Shown here one piece after another: positions 1 through 37,266 of a stretch of DNA of 64,000 nucleotides (positions are counted from its first letter, which is position 1; each line of letters opens with the position of its first letter). The stretch covers positions 39,675,751 through 39,739,750 of the forward strand of contig CM022670.1 in the NCBI GenBank assembly GCA_012295275.1, given 5' to 3'. The notes under the pieces were generated by a model. That model was not told the DNA's origin. It saw nothing but the letters and a program-made list of their open reading frames with translations, and did no database searches. The position numbers were made by a program, and so were the translations under genes. Source of the DNA: Chrysomallon squamiferum (taxonomy: Eukaryota > Mollusca > Gastropoda > Neomphalida > Peltospiridae).

Positions 1-51
1 ACATATGCTCTCTGTCCTTTCTCCCTTTCTCACTATCCATCTGTCTGTATC

Positions 52-1409
<1,358 letters not shown>

Positions 1410-2162
1410 ATATACATAACAATAACTCTTGCAACTGGTGCCTCTAATCCACTCTTCGGTTTAGTGGCAGTGCGCATGGTCAGCGTTAACCAGACCCTGG
1501 ACCCGTGGCTCTACATTCTTCTACGAAAAGCATTTCTGAGGAGAGTTAAGAGCAAACTACTGAAACTATTCTGTCCCGAGGAACCCGTGAAAGAACTGCC
1601 TGAATGCAAATACCGGGAGTACGTCCACGTACGGAACCAGCTCTTTCACAGAAACGTTTACGTTGGCAAGTCGGAACCGCAAGACCAAACCGGCAGTCAA
1701 ACCGGTTCGAGTCGGTCGCCCGTGAGAGCAGTTCAAGACGATCACGTGATCTCCTTGCCGGACGTCATGAAAGACGCCACGACGGGCAAAGCCGAATCTT
1801 TGCCGGACGTAACGAAACCGAGGAGTTCCGAAGTTAACAATGCTTTTAGTTCGTCTTCGTCGTGTTCGGGCGAGGACGAAACAGACCGGGCTGGCGGAGT
1901 TTATGTCGACGTGTTTAAACTCGAGCCTCCCGTTGACGCGAGTGTCAGTTCGGTGAGAACAGACGTGGAATGTTCTAGAACGGACGAAACGTCGGAAGTG
2001 CTCAGTACGGAAGACGACACGGCTGACGTTTCAGACAAAACGATCCCGGCAGAGTTAACCACGTCTGGCGTGTTCAGTTTGACGAGGAGCGGCCAGAACG
2101 AAATCGAGGCGGAAAGGACACAACACTCAGATATAACACCGATTAAACCCCCGAACAAGTAA
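1410..2162 (+). CDS. Prostaglandin E receptor (EP4)-like GPCR, last coding exon (partial)
   Basis: This exon encodes transmembrane helix 7 and the cytoplasmic tail of a rhodopsin-class receptor; the rest of the gene lies upstream of the window. It opens in phase 0 after an acceptor at 1408-1409 and ends at TAA 2160-2162 (250 residues). The helix 7 motif SVNQTLDPWLYILLRK matches the LDPW-YILLRK signature of prostanoid receptors, closest in memory to EP4, where this region helps bind prostaglandin and couple to G proteins. It is followed by a basic helix 8 with a Cys (LLKLFC) that could be palmitoylated. The remaining tail is long, rich in Ser, Thr, Asp and Glu, and contains a repeated SLPDV motif, as expected for a phosphorylated arrestin-binding tail. 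Codon G+C is clearly higher than in the flanks. Class A GPCR is secure; the prostanoid subtype is likely, and the EP4 assignment tentative. Confidence 0.8.
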   Translation: MYITITLATGASNPLFGLVAVRMVSVNQTLDPWLYILLRKAFLRRVKSKLLKLFCPEEPVKELPECKYREYVHVRNQLFHRNVYVGKSEPQDQTGSQTGSSRSPVRAVQDDHVISLPDVMKDATTGKAESLPDVTKPRSSEVNNAFSSSSSCSGEDETDRAGGVYVDVFKLEPPVDASVSSVRTDVECSRTDETSEVLSTEDDTADVSDKTIPAELTTSGVFSLTRSGQNEIEAERTQHSDITPIKPPNK

Positions 2163-2314
2163 TTACACAGTTCATTTATGTTTAAAATAAGAATAAAGTA
2201 CAACAACAACAAAAATAATAATAATAGTAATAGTAATATAAATAATAGTAATATAAATAACAGTAATATAAATAATAATAATATTAGTAATAATAATATA
2301 AATAATAGTAATAG

Positions 2315-2345
<31 letters not shown>

Positions 2346-3100
2346 AATAAAATTATATTGTTAATTTGTTACTGTAATGGGATACTCTCTTTATTTGTAT
2401 TGTCTTACCTCAAATTACTGGCACTCGTATATGCCGTTATTCTGATATTTTGTTTTTCAGAATGACCACAAGACGTACAAAATCCTATACCTGAAGAGAA
2501 AGTATTTCATCAGTCTTTTATATGAAAGAAGAAGAAGAAGAAAAGGAATGAAAGCCATAAAGAATGTACGCACAAAATACCTCATTTGACCCGCGTACGT
2601 TTTTGTGCGTTTGTCTTTGACTCGTTATTCCTCGTTTAATTTACGTCCAGGCGTACTTCTGGCTTCCGTGCTGATAAGTGAATCAGACACAGTTATCAGA
2701 AATTTTGGATGCGTGCATTTAACTACCAGTTATTTCAAATGCTTTAAGTAAAGATGACATTTGATTCGTATTTAACATATCTGACAATGCACTGTTATTA
2801 CTGTTGCTATTATTATTATTTTATTTATTTATATTTGGCAGTTTGTGGACTGGTGTATATATTCTGTTATGGAACTCTTCCCTCTAATGAATCTCTCTAT
2901 TCCAAGTTCCATTTGAGCGTACATTTTTTATGGCCGACACCTATTTTATCATCGAAGAAATCTGTGATATGAGGTTAATGTAAAAACGACAATGTGCAAT
3001 ATATATATGTGTGTGTATATGTATCCTATTTCATATGTAATAAATATATAATGTAAGTTATAACTAGCTGTTATTTCCTGAAAATACTGTTTCAGTTAAC
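2163..3100 (+). other. Probable 3' UTR and downstream sequence of the GPCR gene, with AAT repeats
   Basis: An AATAAA hexamer lies at 2192-2197, only 30 bases after the stop, followed by an imperfect AAT/AGT repeat at about 2210-2345. Further AATAAA-like sites occur later, so the true cleavage site is not decidable here. No other gene is seen. Confidence 0.45.
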
Positions 3101-3201
3101 TCTTTGCGAAGTAGGTGAAACTGACCAAGGGACTAAGTTTTTTCATTTAGCTGAAATGTTAGAAAGAAGTGATCCCAGTAGACTAATATATTTATGTTTT
3201 G

Positions 3202-3202
<1 letters not shown>

Positions 3203-3286
<84 letters not shown>
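3203..3286. repeat. (GT)n microsatellite
   Basis: Pure GT run of roughly 84 bases. Open frames of poly-Cys/Val across it are artefacts of the repeat. Confidence 0.95.
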
Positions 3287-3288
<2 letters not shown>

Positions 3289-3386
3289 CCCCCATTAATT
3301 CTACAAATATGCAGATGTTTCCAGAGTCCGATATTGTGATTTCAAAAGCATAAATAAAAATGTAATAGTCTTGATTTTATATATAT

Positions 3387-3414
3387 GTATGTGTGTATGT
3401 GTGTGTGTGTGTGT

Positions 3415-3490
<76 letters not shown>
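3387..3490. repeat. (GT)n microsatellite, second block
   Basis: A second GT run about 100 bases after the first, with a few TATG interruptions at its left end. The two blocks are separated by unique sequence. Confidence 0.95.
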
Positions 3491-3492
<2 letters not shown>

Positions 3493-4498
3493 AACTTGAA
3501 TTTTATGGTAATTAAGATTCCTTGTTTCATCAATTAATTTTTTTTTCGGTCCTGTAACATTAAATCAGACTGTCATATGATGTTAATAAAGTTTAATGAA
3601 AGAGATGTTTTGCATTCAGAACGGAAACATTTTCATTTTCATATCCAGAATGCTTTAGGTGGGGGGGAGATACATCAATCTGGCTTGCAGAACAACGTCG
3701 GCAGCCTACCTACGTAAATTTAACATCATCAACTACGACCATCGTGGGACAACCACTCTCTCTAAATACATGCATCACTGTAATCAGCTGTGTAAATCAG
3801 AGCTGTAATACATCTGAAAAACGTTAGTTTGTTAATAAGCACCTGTCGCCTACACGACTACAGTTATGGTGATAAAGTGCTCGGGCAAATCATCACAGTT
3901 AACTATTTCAAGCCGAACACCGTATTATAATTGTGTGTGTTTTTTTCCATAGCTAATTCATATGTATGTCAGTCTAAACAGTCAGCAGTTATTACCGGAG
4001 GAACTAATAATAGTAATAAGCATTTTGATATATTTGTGCCTTTGATATTCCAGTCACAGAGATGAATTAGTCCCCAAGGACCTTTTAGTGTATAAGCTGC
4101 CTGCATTCGTTTTGCTGGCGATTTATTAGTTGTTACTGAGATACGTTAATAATTGAGTGTATTTATTGTTCTACTGCTGCCTTTGCTGAGATTGTCAGAA
4201 GTTGTTTTGTTTGTATTTTTCTTTTCTTAAAAAATCTGCTTTGTTATAAATTATGTAATGATTTTTTATTATTATTATTACTATTTTTTAACATCGGTGA
4301 TATATATTTATTCTTATACATAATTAAAGTTTATTTTTAATTTAGACCGTTCTTATTCTTAATAGAATACTGATAAAATGCCAAATGTTTTATGTATAAG
4401 AATGTTAATAAACAAAATGATGCTTGTTTTATATTGTTTTTGTTTGTTTATATTTGTGTTGTTGGTTTTTTTTCAATTTGTTTTTGCGTTGTTTTATT

Positions 4499-4499
<1 letters not shown>

Positions 4500-4556
<57 letters not shown>
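4500..4556. repeat. (ATT)n microsatellite
   Basis: Uninterrupted ATT triplets; it reads as poly-Ile, poly-Tyr or poly-Leu in the three forward frames, so the open frames here are not genes. Confidence 0.95.
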
Positions 4557-5904
4557 CCTTTCAAAAGAGAAGTATTAAATTAATTTTGCTGTTTTGTGTG
4601 GAATTATAATGCTGACGAAGACACAAGTTTGTTATAAAGTTTAAAGTTTTGGTCGGCAAGTGTATGAGTGGAGAACTTTGTGTTTATCCTGGAATCGAGC
4701 GTTAGATCCACTTGATCTCATTTCGCAATCAAACTATTTCTGGATGATCCAGTTTTGTAACTTAATCTAACTTTTGATATTTAAGTTGTTTGTTGTTGAG
4801 TGTTTTGGGCGTGGGCTTTCTCTCTCTTTTTTTTTTTGATGTTATTTTTCTGTCAAAATTATAAACTGCACTTCATTTCGATTTTTTTTCTCCCTCTCTC
4901 TCTTTCACGTTACTTCTAAAATATATACAAGATGAAAATAACAATTTATGTAATAATAAACTAAAGTAACAAAACGCACTTTTATGTAACAATGATGGCA
5001 TTTAAATAACTAGAGCCCAGATATGAAATGTTTTATTATTATTATTTTTTATTTTTTATTTTTTCGTTTAATTTATTCATTTATTTTTAGAAACACATAT
5101 TCTGTTAGCTGAATGCTCTTGAAACAACATGATTTGTTGTGATATTTCTTCATATCTAAATGCATGTTCACTTAATTGACGTAATGTAAAAACTAATATA
5201 TTGGGTCTGCCAAAAACAAATAAACAAACAAACAAGCGGACTGAATTTCAAATCTGAATTTGATATCGAAACTCACAGTTCCAGAATTTCCCCCACCAAC
5301 CCGTACCATGACATGGAATGTACTGTCAATCAAGTGTCGTCTGGGAATATCGTCTGGTTCTGACGTGTAAGTAGACAAAATGGCTGACATCGATCTCACT
5401 CCAACTATTTAGTTATTAGTCCTTATTATTATTATTATTGTTATTTATGATTAAATATACGTGTGTTTGTGTACAAAAATAAAATGCTCCGTGAATGTCT
5501 GAGTCGATCCTTTCATGTTAGTTTGCTTTGATGATGGATGGGAAACTGTGTTCGTCTGATTTTTAGAGAAAAAATGTTCAGGTACTGAACCCTCCTCTGC
5601 TCTGCAAGCCCTCATTTACAGACAAGTTGACAGGGTACGTTACGAGGTTTTTAATTCATAATAAACCGTTTTAAATTCATTTATATGACATTATTACATT
5701 TTAACTTCAGTATATTACACTTATGAGGACATCAGTATATAAATATTTAAATGTTAAACCGGAGATATTAACGAACCACGACAAAAGTTTTGGGACTGCG
5801 AAAAATTAGTTTTTCTATTTTCGTCTGCTTTTTGTCTCATCGCATCTAAGATACTACTTTCACGTCTGGATAGAGATTTAATTGTGACTTGTTTCACTCA
5901 GAAA

Positions 5905-6243
5905 AGTTGGCGCGGTGCAAGAATTATAAAGGAATTTCCTGCAAAGAAGTGGGATACATCATCAGCAAAGAGAATGATTTAAAAACAAAAAGCTGAAAGT
6001 GCAGAATCCAGTGACAGGAAAATGGGAAGAATCCGACCTGAAACGGAATGTACACACGAGAATGTTCAGCATGTTGATGAAGCTATTTGCTGCCTGGTAT
6101 ACGAAGACGGAATGGATAATTTCACTGAGGAAGAACAAAGGATTAAAATCAAAGACAGTTGGGAAAAGATACTGTTGAGTAAGTTCAGCGCTACATTTCA
6201 AAGTGTCTGCCAGCAGTTTGCTGGGAAAACGGAGGACTTTTGA
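5905..6243 (+). mobile_element. Decayed mariner-type transposase fragment
   Basis: One frame reads WRGARIIKEFPAKKW, a TAA stop (5980-5982), then in the same frame DRKMGRIRP and THENVQHVDEAI, to a stop at 6241-6243. This spacing and wording match the N-terminal helix-turn-helix region of mariner-like transposases, in which an 'ARIIKEFP-K-W' helix is followed by a 'DRKPGSGRPR..RT-ENV..V-E' linker. After that, the peptide jumps to an acidic stretch and a W-E-KI...Q-VC segment resembling the extreme C-terminus, with no DDE/D catalytic region between, so the copy seems internally deleted as well as interrupted by the stop. Terminal repeats were not identified. Family assignment is by remembered motif only; the copy is certainly non-functional. 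Confidence 0.6.
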
Positions 6244-8640
6244 TCATCTGTTCAAGTAAACCAATAGTAAAATGACATTCTTACATTTCGATATTAATTT
6301 TTTATTTCGCCTCATGTTTATATCAAAAAAAAAAAAAAAAAAACCCCTAACCAGAAAGTGTAGATATTGAATTTTTGTCCAATAACGTGTCTTTAATAAT
6401 GTAGATTTTTTAAAACTAAAATTCAGGTTTTTGTTTTTTGTTTTTTGCCAGCCCGATATAATTTAATGAGTATGGCGTAGCGCATTATATATTTGTTGTT
6501 TGGCAGTGTCTAGAAAAAGGCATCATTCGAGAGGGTCGTCAAAAAGAACTGATCATGGAAGCTATCCAGCCTCAAACATTTACTTAGATACAAGTCAAAA
6601 TAGCGAGGTGAAATAAAATGAAATGATCGCAAACGATTCAACTGATATTTATCAAGAAATTCACTAATTAAAAACAAAAAACAATATTTTTCTTCTTTTT
6701 TTTCTTAAATAAATAACTAAGAAAGAAATGAATTAACGGATGTTAATTTCACAATATTTTAACAAAGTCCTATCGATTTCTTAATTTCTTCTGCTTATTA
6801 TAATTTCTATTTAAATACATTTTACTTTTCGTACATTACATCATCCTCGCATTCTTTAAATGTACTTTTTCATGTTTTGTTAGTCTCTTAAATACGTTAG
6901 ATCAGTCTATCATCCGTGAAATAACAAACAAGATAACAAAACAACGTGGAATCATAGCGATTTAATGAATGTAGTTGCTGATTACAGTATTTGATGGCCG
7001 TAACAATTTGTAACCTAGAACATTATGGAAAGAGCTAAAATAACCGACCTCAGCATGTTTATCAGTTTTTACTGTTTTGCTTATGTAGATTACAGCAGTT
7101 AAAAATGTTTTCTTACTTACAATAATAACAATTTTATATTTTATCTGTGAAGACTATACTCCTACTAATAATGAAAATAAAGATTTCAGCGATTATATTT
7201 ACATGTCGATTGTAATTTGATGAAATTGGCATTTCAGAAAATACGTCTGCTTATGAATGCTTTAAGCTGTGGGCGCTTAAGAAAATATGAAGTGGATTTC
7301 TAAATTTAAAATTCACCAAAAACAAAATTTATAAATCTCACAGGTACAATGAAAATATTTTGAACAATCCATTTATTGTTGTGAAATTTAAAAACAAAAA
7401 AAAAAACACACAAAAGATTTTTATAAGATTTTTTAATAATTTTTATTTTGTTTTGTCTTTTTGTCATAAAACACATTATGATTTGTTATTAATCATGAAA
7501 CGCTAAGCCATAAAACCAAAACTGCAAGTAAATGAATGGATTTTACTTTCCTATCAGTGTGTTATCTAATTTAATTAAATCTGGTAATTAAATCTAATTA
7601 ATGTAATGGAAAATTTCAAATTCAATCAATGCACTTACTGTGACAGCGTGGTGGTAAACAGAAGCTTTAACCCCAGATACAAGGTTAAATTTCATTTATG
7701 AATAATAAATGGTCCCTTGAAAACTGTTTCGGTGTATTTTGTAATATTAGTATAGTAAAACCATGTTATAACATGCCTTTAAGTAATACAAATTAAGAGA
7801 TAAAAATGATTATACAAAACCAAACTTTTCATTTTGCTTTTCTCTTTCTTTTAATAATCGTTTTTTTGACCATACAACAAACAACATTACTGATCCAAAT
7901 TCGTTCATTTAACCGAGTTCAACTGTAAATTATTTTAGGACTATCACACACTTTAACTTTGTTTAGCAAAACCAAAAATATAACAGCATAACCAAAAACA
8001 CCATAAAACTTTGTTTTATCATGACATAAAAAACGGTTTTATCAATATAGCGAGTAACTGCTGTTAAATACCTGTTTCAAAAAATACATTTATGTACTGT
8101 CTGAAACAGCAATACAAACTGTTCTCTATCATCTGAATAATGACTACCTGCGTAGCTACAACTGTTTAACTATTCTCTCGTGAGTATTAAAAACAAACAG
8201 GACTTGTTACAGTCCTCTTGTCAAACGAAGTATTGACTAGACGCGATAACACTGGACTGTTAAGTTTATAATCAGATTCCATTAATAAATGCAGTTTATA
8301 CAACAAATTCGCTGTTTATATTGTCTGTTAAATGTCAAGTACATTTATACATCACTGTAGTATTTTAAAAATAAGACAAAAAAAAAATAAAATAAAATAA
8401 AATAAAATTAAAATAAAATAATAATAATAATGATAATAATAAATATATAATTAAATAAATCAGTACAATAGTAAATATTAAACAAATAACTGCTTATAAT
8501 AAATTTGACAATTAGATAAACTTTTATCTATTACAAAAAAAAAAAAAAATTTAACAAATAAATAGAAGCTAAAATAATAATTAAAAAAATATTCGTAATA
8601 TATTATAAATAAATAATAATTATAAAAATTTAAATACCAT
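6244..8640. other. Gene-poor AT-rich sequence
   Basis: No supported gene, RNA or complete mobile element was found. It holds short A and T homopolymers and, towards 8380-8640, A-rich low-complexity sequence made of AAAAT and AAT steps. Confidence 0.6.
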
Positions 8641-8644
8641 TCAG

Positions 8645-9320
8645 TATATTTTTTTATTTCACCTACAAAAATACAACCTGTTCGTTATTCTAATTTGGCT
8701 ATTCCCCAATAACTAAACATTTACTTGTCAACAACAACACTAAAAATCTTTTGTCCATACAATCAAAATTATCACCTGTGTTAACAGTAATTCTCAATCT
8801 ATCACAAACTATGCACAGTTATAATACACATTCTCCTTATTATATACAAACACTGACACAAAGCTAGCTAAAAATTCAACCTGTCCAAATAAAACAAGTG
8901 TATATGATACAAGTCAGTGATTTATATCTTCACTATTTACACAGCATGGCAAATGCCAAAAAAAATAAAAAAAAAAAAAAAAAAAAAAATTAAGGAATTT
9001 ATGATTGCCAAAAATCTACATCTGTTATATACAATAAAATGTAGAGCTACATGCAACTTTGCATTTTTTGACATTTGGAACAATTACAGTACACTGATAC
9101 AACCAAAACAAAGAGTCATACATGCACAGCATTCTGAAGATGGTATTTATTTCCCCACAGTGCAGATGAATATTTTAACAATAATCAGCAAAGTAACACC
9201 CCACAAGAATGCACAGAACATCTGCAAATGATGTAAAAAAAAACCCAGACAAAATGATATAGAGACAAAGTTCCCACATTAATAAAAATAAACTGTTCAC
9301 TGTTGAGCAAACAGATCTTT

Positions 9321-9355
<35 letters not shown>

Positions 9356-10707
9356 CTGAGGTGTATTACTTATAGGCTGTAATGAACAAATAATGTCTGG
9401 TTTAAAAAGACAAGTTTGAACAATTAAAAAAGCAACAAAACAACAACAGTATTATATAATGAATCAAATAAATATCTAATGCAGTTAATAAAAAAAGGCT
9501 TAAGAGTCTGTTTAGGCAAATGGGTTGATAACACAGTCCAGTCTAAAACACACTGAAAGTCAGTCTGTTTAACCAGATGAACTGATAGACCTAGACAGAT
9601 CAGTCAAATATGTTAAAAGTCATTCCATTTAGTTAGATGGTCTGTAAGACATACAGAATTTAGTCAAGTATGCTGAAAGTCCACAGTCAAATATGTTAAA
9701 AGTCATTCTGTTTACAATGGTTTGACAAAAAACATTCATGTTAAAAGTCATTCTATGCAGTTAAGATGGTTTAATATACAAAATCTGGTTCTCTGCTGTG
9801 AAAGTCCACAGTTAGATATATTAAAAGTAACTGTATTTTGTTAGATGCTTTGATAGACATACAAAATTATGTTACATGTACTGAAAGTCCAAAGTCAAAT
9901 ATATTAAAAGCAACTGTATTTTGTTTGATGGTTTGATAGACCTACAAAATACAGTTAAATATACTGAAACTATACAATGACATATGTTAAAAATCTTGTG
10001 TGGAGTGAAAAGTAAATTGAGAATCAATTCAAAAGATTCAGTTTTGTTAGATTACTTGTTATTGGTGACATAAGATACATTCCTCCATTGAGTCAGCTGT
10101 TGGTTATAAAGAACAAACTTGTTAAAAGTAACACATCGACAACACTTAATTAAGCTGGAACAACTTCATTTTGATACTTAAATTACTTGACAGATACTTT
10201 TTAACTTTTAAAATAATTTTTTTTTTTAATTACAGACATACATCATACCTCTTATAACAAAAATACTCCTACAAGTTTTTTTTGTATTTGTTCATGGTTT
10301 TAGGTAAAACATTAACTCATGTGACAACAGTATCAAACACAATCTTAAGTTTTATATTGTTACATAATAATTACAATTTCTCATTATAGACATTACACAT
10401 ATGTACACACAAATGCACACTTACAAAATCTGGTATACAGCTGTAACTGAACATTTTAATACTTGTTACAGTGGGTATTAAATGGATTACGGATTTTGTT
10501 AAGGTTTTTAATTTAATTAACAAGATTAATATAATTATTTTCTCACTGACTCCCAGTCATAAATCAGAGTAAATTTATTCAGCCATAAAAAACTGAACAT
10601 CAATAATCTTTTCAATATACAAAGTATTTCACAACAAAAAAAAAAAAAAAAAAAAAAAAAACATTATTAATTTTTCTTTTCCAAACTGCAGACAAAATTA
10701 ATCAAGA

Positions 10708-10745
<38 letters not shown>

Positions 10746-11413
10746 TTTTAATTTCATTTTTAATGTTATTACTATTACATATTTTAATATGCATACATAT
10801 AAATCCTACCCTCCTTGAATAATTTATATAAAAATGTTTTATTTTATTTATACAAGGTTTTAAAAATTTCTGAACTAAATACTATTCTTTCTGTAAACAA
10901 GGAATTTAAGATCAATGTATGCAGCAATAACAAAAAAATGAAATGAAAACAATTCTTTGTGCATCTTAAGCAACTCTAACAAAGTGAAAGTGCAAATACA
11001 ACAAATAATGAAAATTATAATAAAAAAATAAAAAATAAAATAAAATAGAAACACATTGTAATCTAAATATTCTAAGTAACTCGATTCTGAAATAATAATA
11101 AATAACCAAACAAAAATATTGCACCAGATACTGTTTCTATAGCAAACACATACTAAATTAAGCCAAGATACAAACAATGACTAGCTTTCATGTCTTCACA
11201 TTCTGTTTTTAACTATAAAACTTATTAATTAAGCCAATTAATTAATTAATACTGCTACAGTTCATCTGAAATTGCAGCCAGTTTAAATCAAAACCCAGGT
11301 TCTAAAATTTCAATCCAGTCATTTCAAAGCAGCTCAGAAAAACATTAAAATAATTATTTGATTTTTGGATCTTATTTTCCAAATGTTATTTTAATTTCTA
11401 TTTATTTATTAAT

Positions 11414-11455
<42 letters not shown>

Positions 11456-11641
11456 AAGAATATTAATAAAAATTATGTTGGTTATTGGTTGATAAAAGAT
11501 CCTAATTAGTAATAATGGTATTATAATAAATCCAAGACACTTTAGCTTTCAGATAAAGTGTAAAAGAGGAATTCCAGACACATTAAAATACAGATTATAT
11601 GTGCCAAAGAGGTTATTTGCCAACATGCTTCATGCTATCTG

Positions 11642-11672
<31 letters not shown>

Positions 11673-12239
11673 TCCATTAAAATAAGTTTAAAATTTCACA
11701 ATACACACACCACCAAAGTAATTTCTTTTTTATCCTAAAACATGCAACCTGTTGATTCCTACCAGCTAATTTTCTTGTAAACCCAAATACATCAATTTCA
11801 AACCAGAAGAAAAAATAAATTTTTCCAAAATGAAATAAAAGTATAAACAAAACTGAAGTAAAGTATATAAAAGAAACAACCTCACTGTGTTTGCTTCAAG
11901 TGACACATTATATTTTCAGTTTCAAGTGACATATTATATTTTCAGTTTGCACACAAAACAAACAAGCTGTGAAGTTCAGCAATGTAAAAAATTAAAAAAA
12001 ATTAACTGGAACTATGACTTACGCTGCCTCACTTAGTCTCATTTCCTGAATTTTGTTCACTTTGTAAAGATAAGCAACAACAACAACAACAACACCACCA
12101 ATTTGACCGGAATTATTAGTAAAATATTGAAATTTAATACTGACTGTTTGTTATTATTATTTTTATTTATTTTTATTTTTTTTTTTTCCCTTCAGAAAAA
12201 AAAGAACTGTGACGAGGTCTGTACCATGGTTACATTAAA
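8645..12239 (-). other. EPS15: Possible long 3' UTR of EPS15
   Basis: The sequence directly after the EPS15 stop (minus strand) shows a persistent strand skew, T and G rich on the minus strand, that fades below about 8.7 kb. A reverse-strand AATAAA lies near 8655-8662. Long 3' UTRs are common for such genes, but several nearer signals exist, so the extent is inference. Contents include poly(A)/poly(T) runs (10639-10661, 10709-10741, 11419-11451), an ATTT repeat at 9318-9353 and a diverged minisatellite at about 9525-10010. Confidence 0.3.
9525..10010. repeat. Diverged minisatellite, about 90-100 bp period
   Basis: Repeated blocks share the elements 'ctgaaagtc', 'agtcaaatatgttaaaagt' and 'gatggtttgatagac' in the same order, about five times, with many substitutions and partial copies (for example near 9605, 9690, 9800, 9895 and 9980). 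It lies inside the probable EPS15 3' UTR. Confidence 0.75.
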
Positions 12240-35316
<23,077 letters not shown>

Positions 35317-36722
35317 GTCAGTTGCTGGGACGTAAAGATAAATCTGATTGGTCAAAGGAAAAAAAAAAAAAAAAAAAAAAACATATTGAAAGAAAAATTA
35401 AAGGCGCTAGAGGCGTATTATGATTTTGTCTCTTCTGGTCAAGTGTAATTGATAATTTAATTTAATAAATGCCCACGTATTTTATATTCATGATATTATC
35501 TGACAAAAAAATAAATAATAATAATTACAGAATTCAATAACTGCAACCAAGCCAATATTGACTAATGTAATATTTATTTTCTTTCCGCGATTGTTCACCT
35601 CCAAAAATAAGTAAATAAATAAACAAATAAGAATTTAAAAGATTATTTAAGTCAAAAACAATGCAAAAAATATTTGATAAATAATAAATTGTATATTTCT
35701 TATTATTATTTACAATGTGTCTTCAATGCAAAAATATAATTGACGTTTTCCTTTATAATGAAATTAATTTCAACTTTTAAAATGCTTAAATATTAATGTG
35801 GTTATTTTCGTTTGGGCTTGTTCTGTTTGTATTTAATTTGATTTTTGCTTTATTGTTTGTTTTTTTAAAGATTTATTTTATATTAATTAAATTTTCTTAT
35901 TTCCACTTTTAAAAAGATTCATTCATACATCCTAATGTAATGGATCTATACTGATACTCTTCACTAATTTGTATTTTAGTTGTTATTATTGATTAATAGA
36001 GGATCTGAATTTTAATTGTCATACTTTATCAGTAGCAACAATTTTACACATAAAACAATCAGTTGAAAGTATGAAACCAGTAATTTAAGACTGTTCACAT
36101 AACAAATATATATCAATATGGATAGTAAAATTAAATATTTATTAGATATGAATTTTTAAAATAAATTATTAATTTTACTCATTAATTTTAACAAGCCAAA
36201 AGTGAAATATTAAGTAATTTGATATGCACTCAAAATAAAAGCAAAATGAGGATAACATAAAATAATCCAAACTTTCACTTAAAAACAAAAACACATACTA
36301 AACCATTATGTTTTAATTTCTCATTTCTTTCAACAGTTATTAAATAATACACATCTGTTGTTAAGTGACATTAAGAGATTCTTAACAAAATGAAACATTT
36401 TAAAATGGAAGCAACAACTTTGAATATTAAATATCCATGTAATTTTATATGTCAATAGAATAAAACAAGTTTGTGTTTGTAGCTTAATCATAAACAAAAT
36501 CTTGCATCTCTAGATCTTCAAAATTGCCAAATGTTTCTAAAATGTATTTGAATTTTAAAAACAGTAACCTATTTTAAATATTTTTCTCTGTTGTTTACAA
36601 AATAAAATAAGCAGACTAATGGAATACATTTCAGGTTTTTTTTTTTTTTTGCTGAATAACATTAATAATAATAATAAAAAAAATACAATTCTTAACAAAT
36701 TTATTCAACAATTAAAGTTTTC
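35317..36722. other. EPS15 promoter side and intergenic spacer to CWC27
   Basis: About 1.4 kb of AT-rich sequence between the EPS15 start codon and the likely 3' end of CWC27. It includes a poly(A) run at 35359-35381 close to the EPS15 5' end and no recognisable gene. The EPS15 promoter must lie here, but no core motif can be named with confidence. Confidence 0.4.
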
Positions 36723-36728
36723 TTTATT
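36723..36728 (-). terminator. CWC27: Probable poly(A) signal of CWC27
   Basis: Reverse-strand AATAAA about 540 bases past the CWC27 stop codon. Other hexamers exist nearby, so this is one reasonable choice and not the only one. Confidence 0.35.
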
Positions 36729-37266
36729 GTTTCAAAGCAAATAAAAAATATAAACTTAAAATGAAGGCAATAATTGGTTTCTATAGCAATTAAATGGAAT
36801 TTTTGCTTCATACACCATTTCTTATATTTTAAACAGTTTACCTTGTTTTGTCCCAATAAAAAATATTCTTCTTCCAGAAAATCATTCAGGGAAATCTTTG
36901 TTTCTGTCCATTATTTGTTTAAATCCTGATTTTTAACCCAGGAGGTTAAAACTTTTCATATAAACAAATGTAATATATTAATGCACATTCATGCACTGAA
37001 GCTAACATACACCACACTCACACTTGCACACAAAATTATAACAGTCTGCCATTTTGATTTGCTAATTCCATTAGAAATCACAGACTTCAACATGACAACA
37101 AAATTTTCCATTTTATTTAAAACATAAATTGTAGTAATCTGTTTTTTGTCCTTTTTCTCTTGACAAATGTTTGAAAAAAAAAAAACCTGGTAAAAGAAAG
37201 GTTTTATTATTGCATTGTCTCTGACAATTCTTCCACACAAGTAATATCAAATTTTCTGGAATGTTC

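Noticed and set aside
1604-1837. 77-codon open frame overlapping the GPCR tail
   Set aside because: It is an out-of-frame shadow of the receptor exon, without its own start context or similarity.
3156-3533. Poly-Cys/Val and poly-Thr/His open frames on both strands
   Set aside because: Both are produced by GT/CA repeats.
5193-5399. 68-codon reverse frame and a mariner-like end (ttgggtctgccaaaaac)
   Set aside because: The frame shows no recognisable family. The terminal-like words at 5199 and 5787 do not form convincing inverted repeats.
6500-6600. Short peptide reminiscent of LINE reverse-transcriptase linker (REGRQKEL)
   Set aside because: Too short, and not supported by neighbouring sequence.
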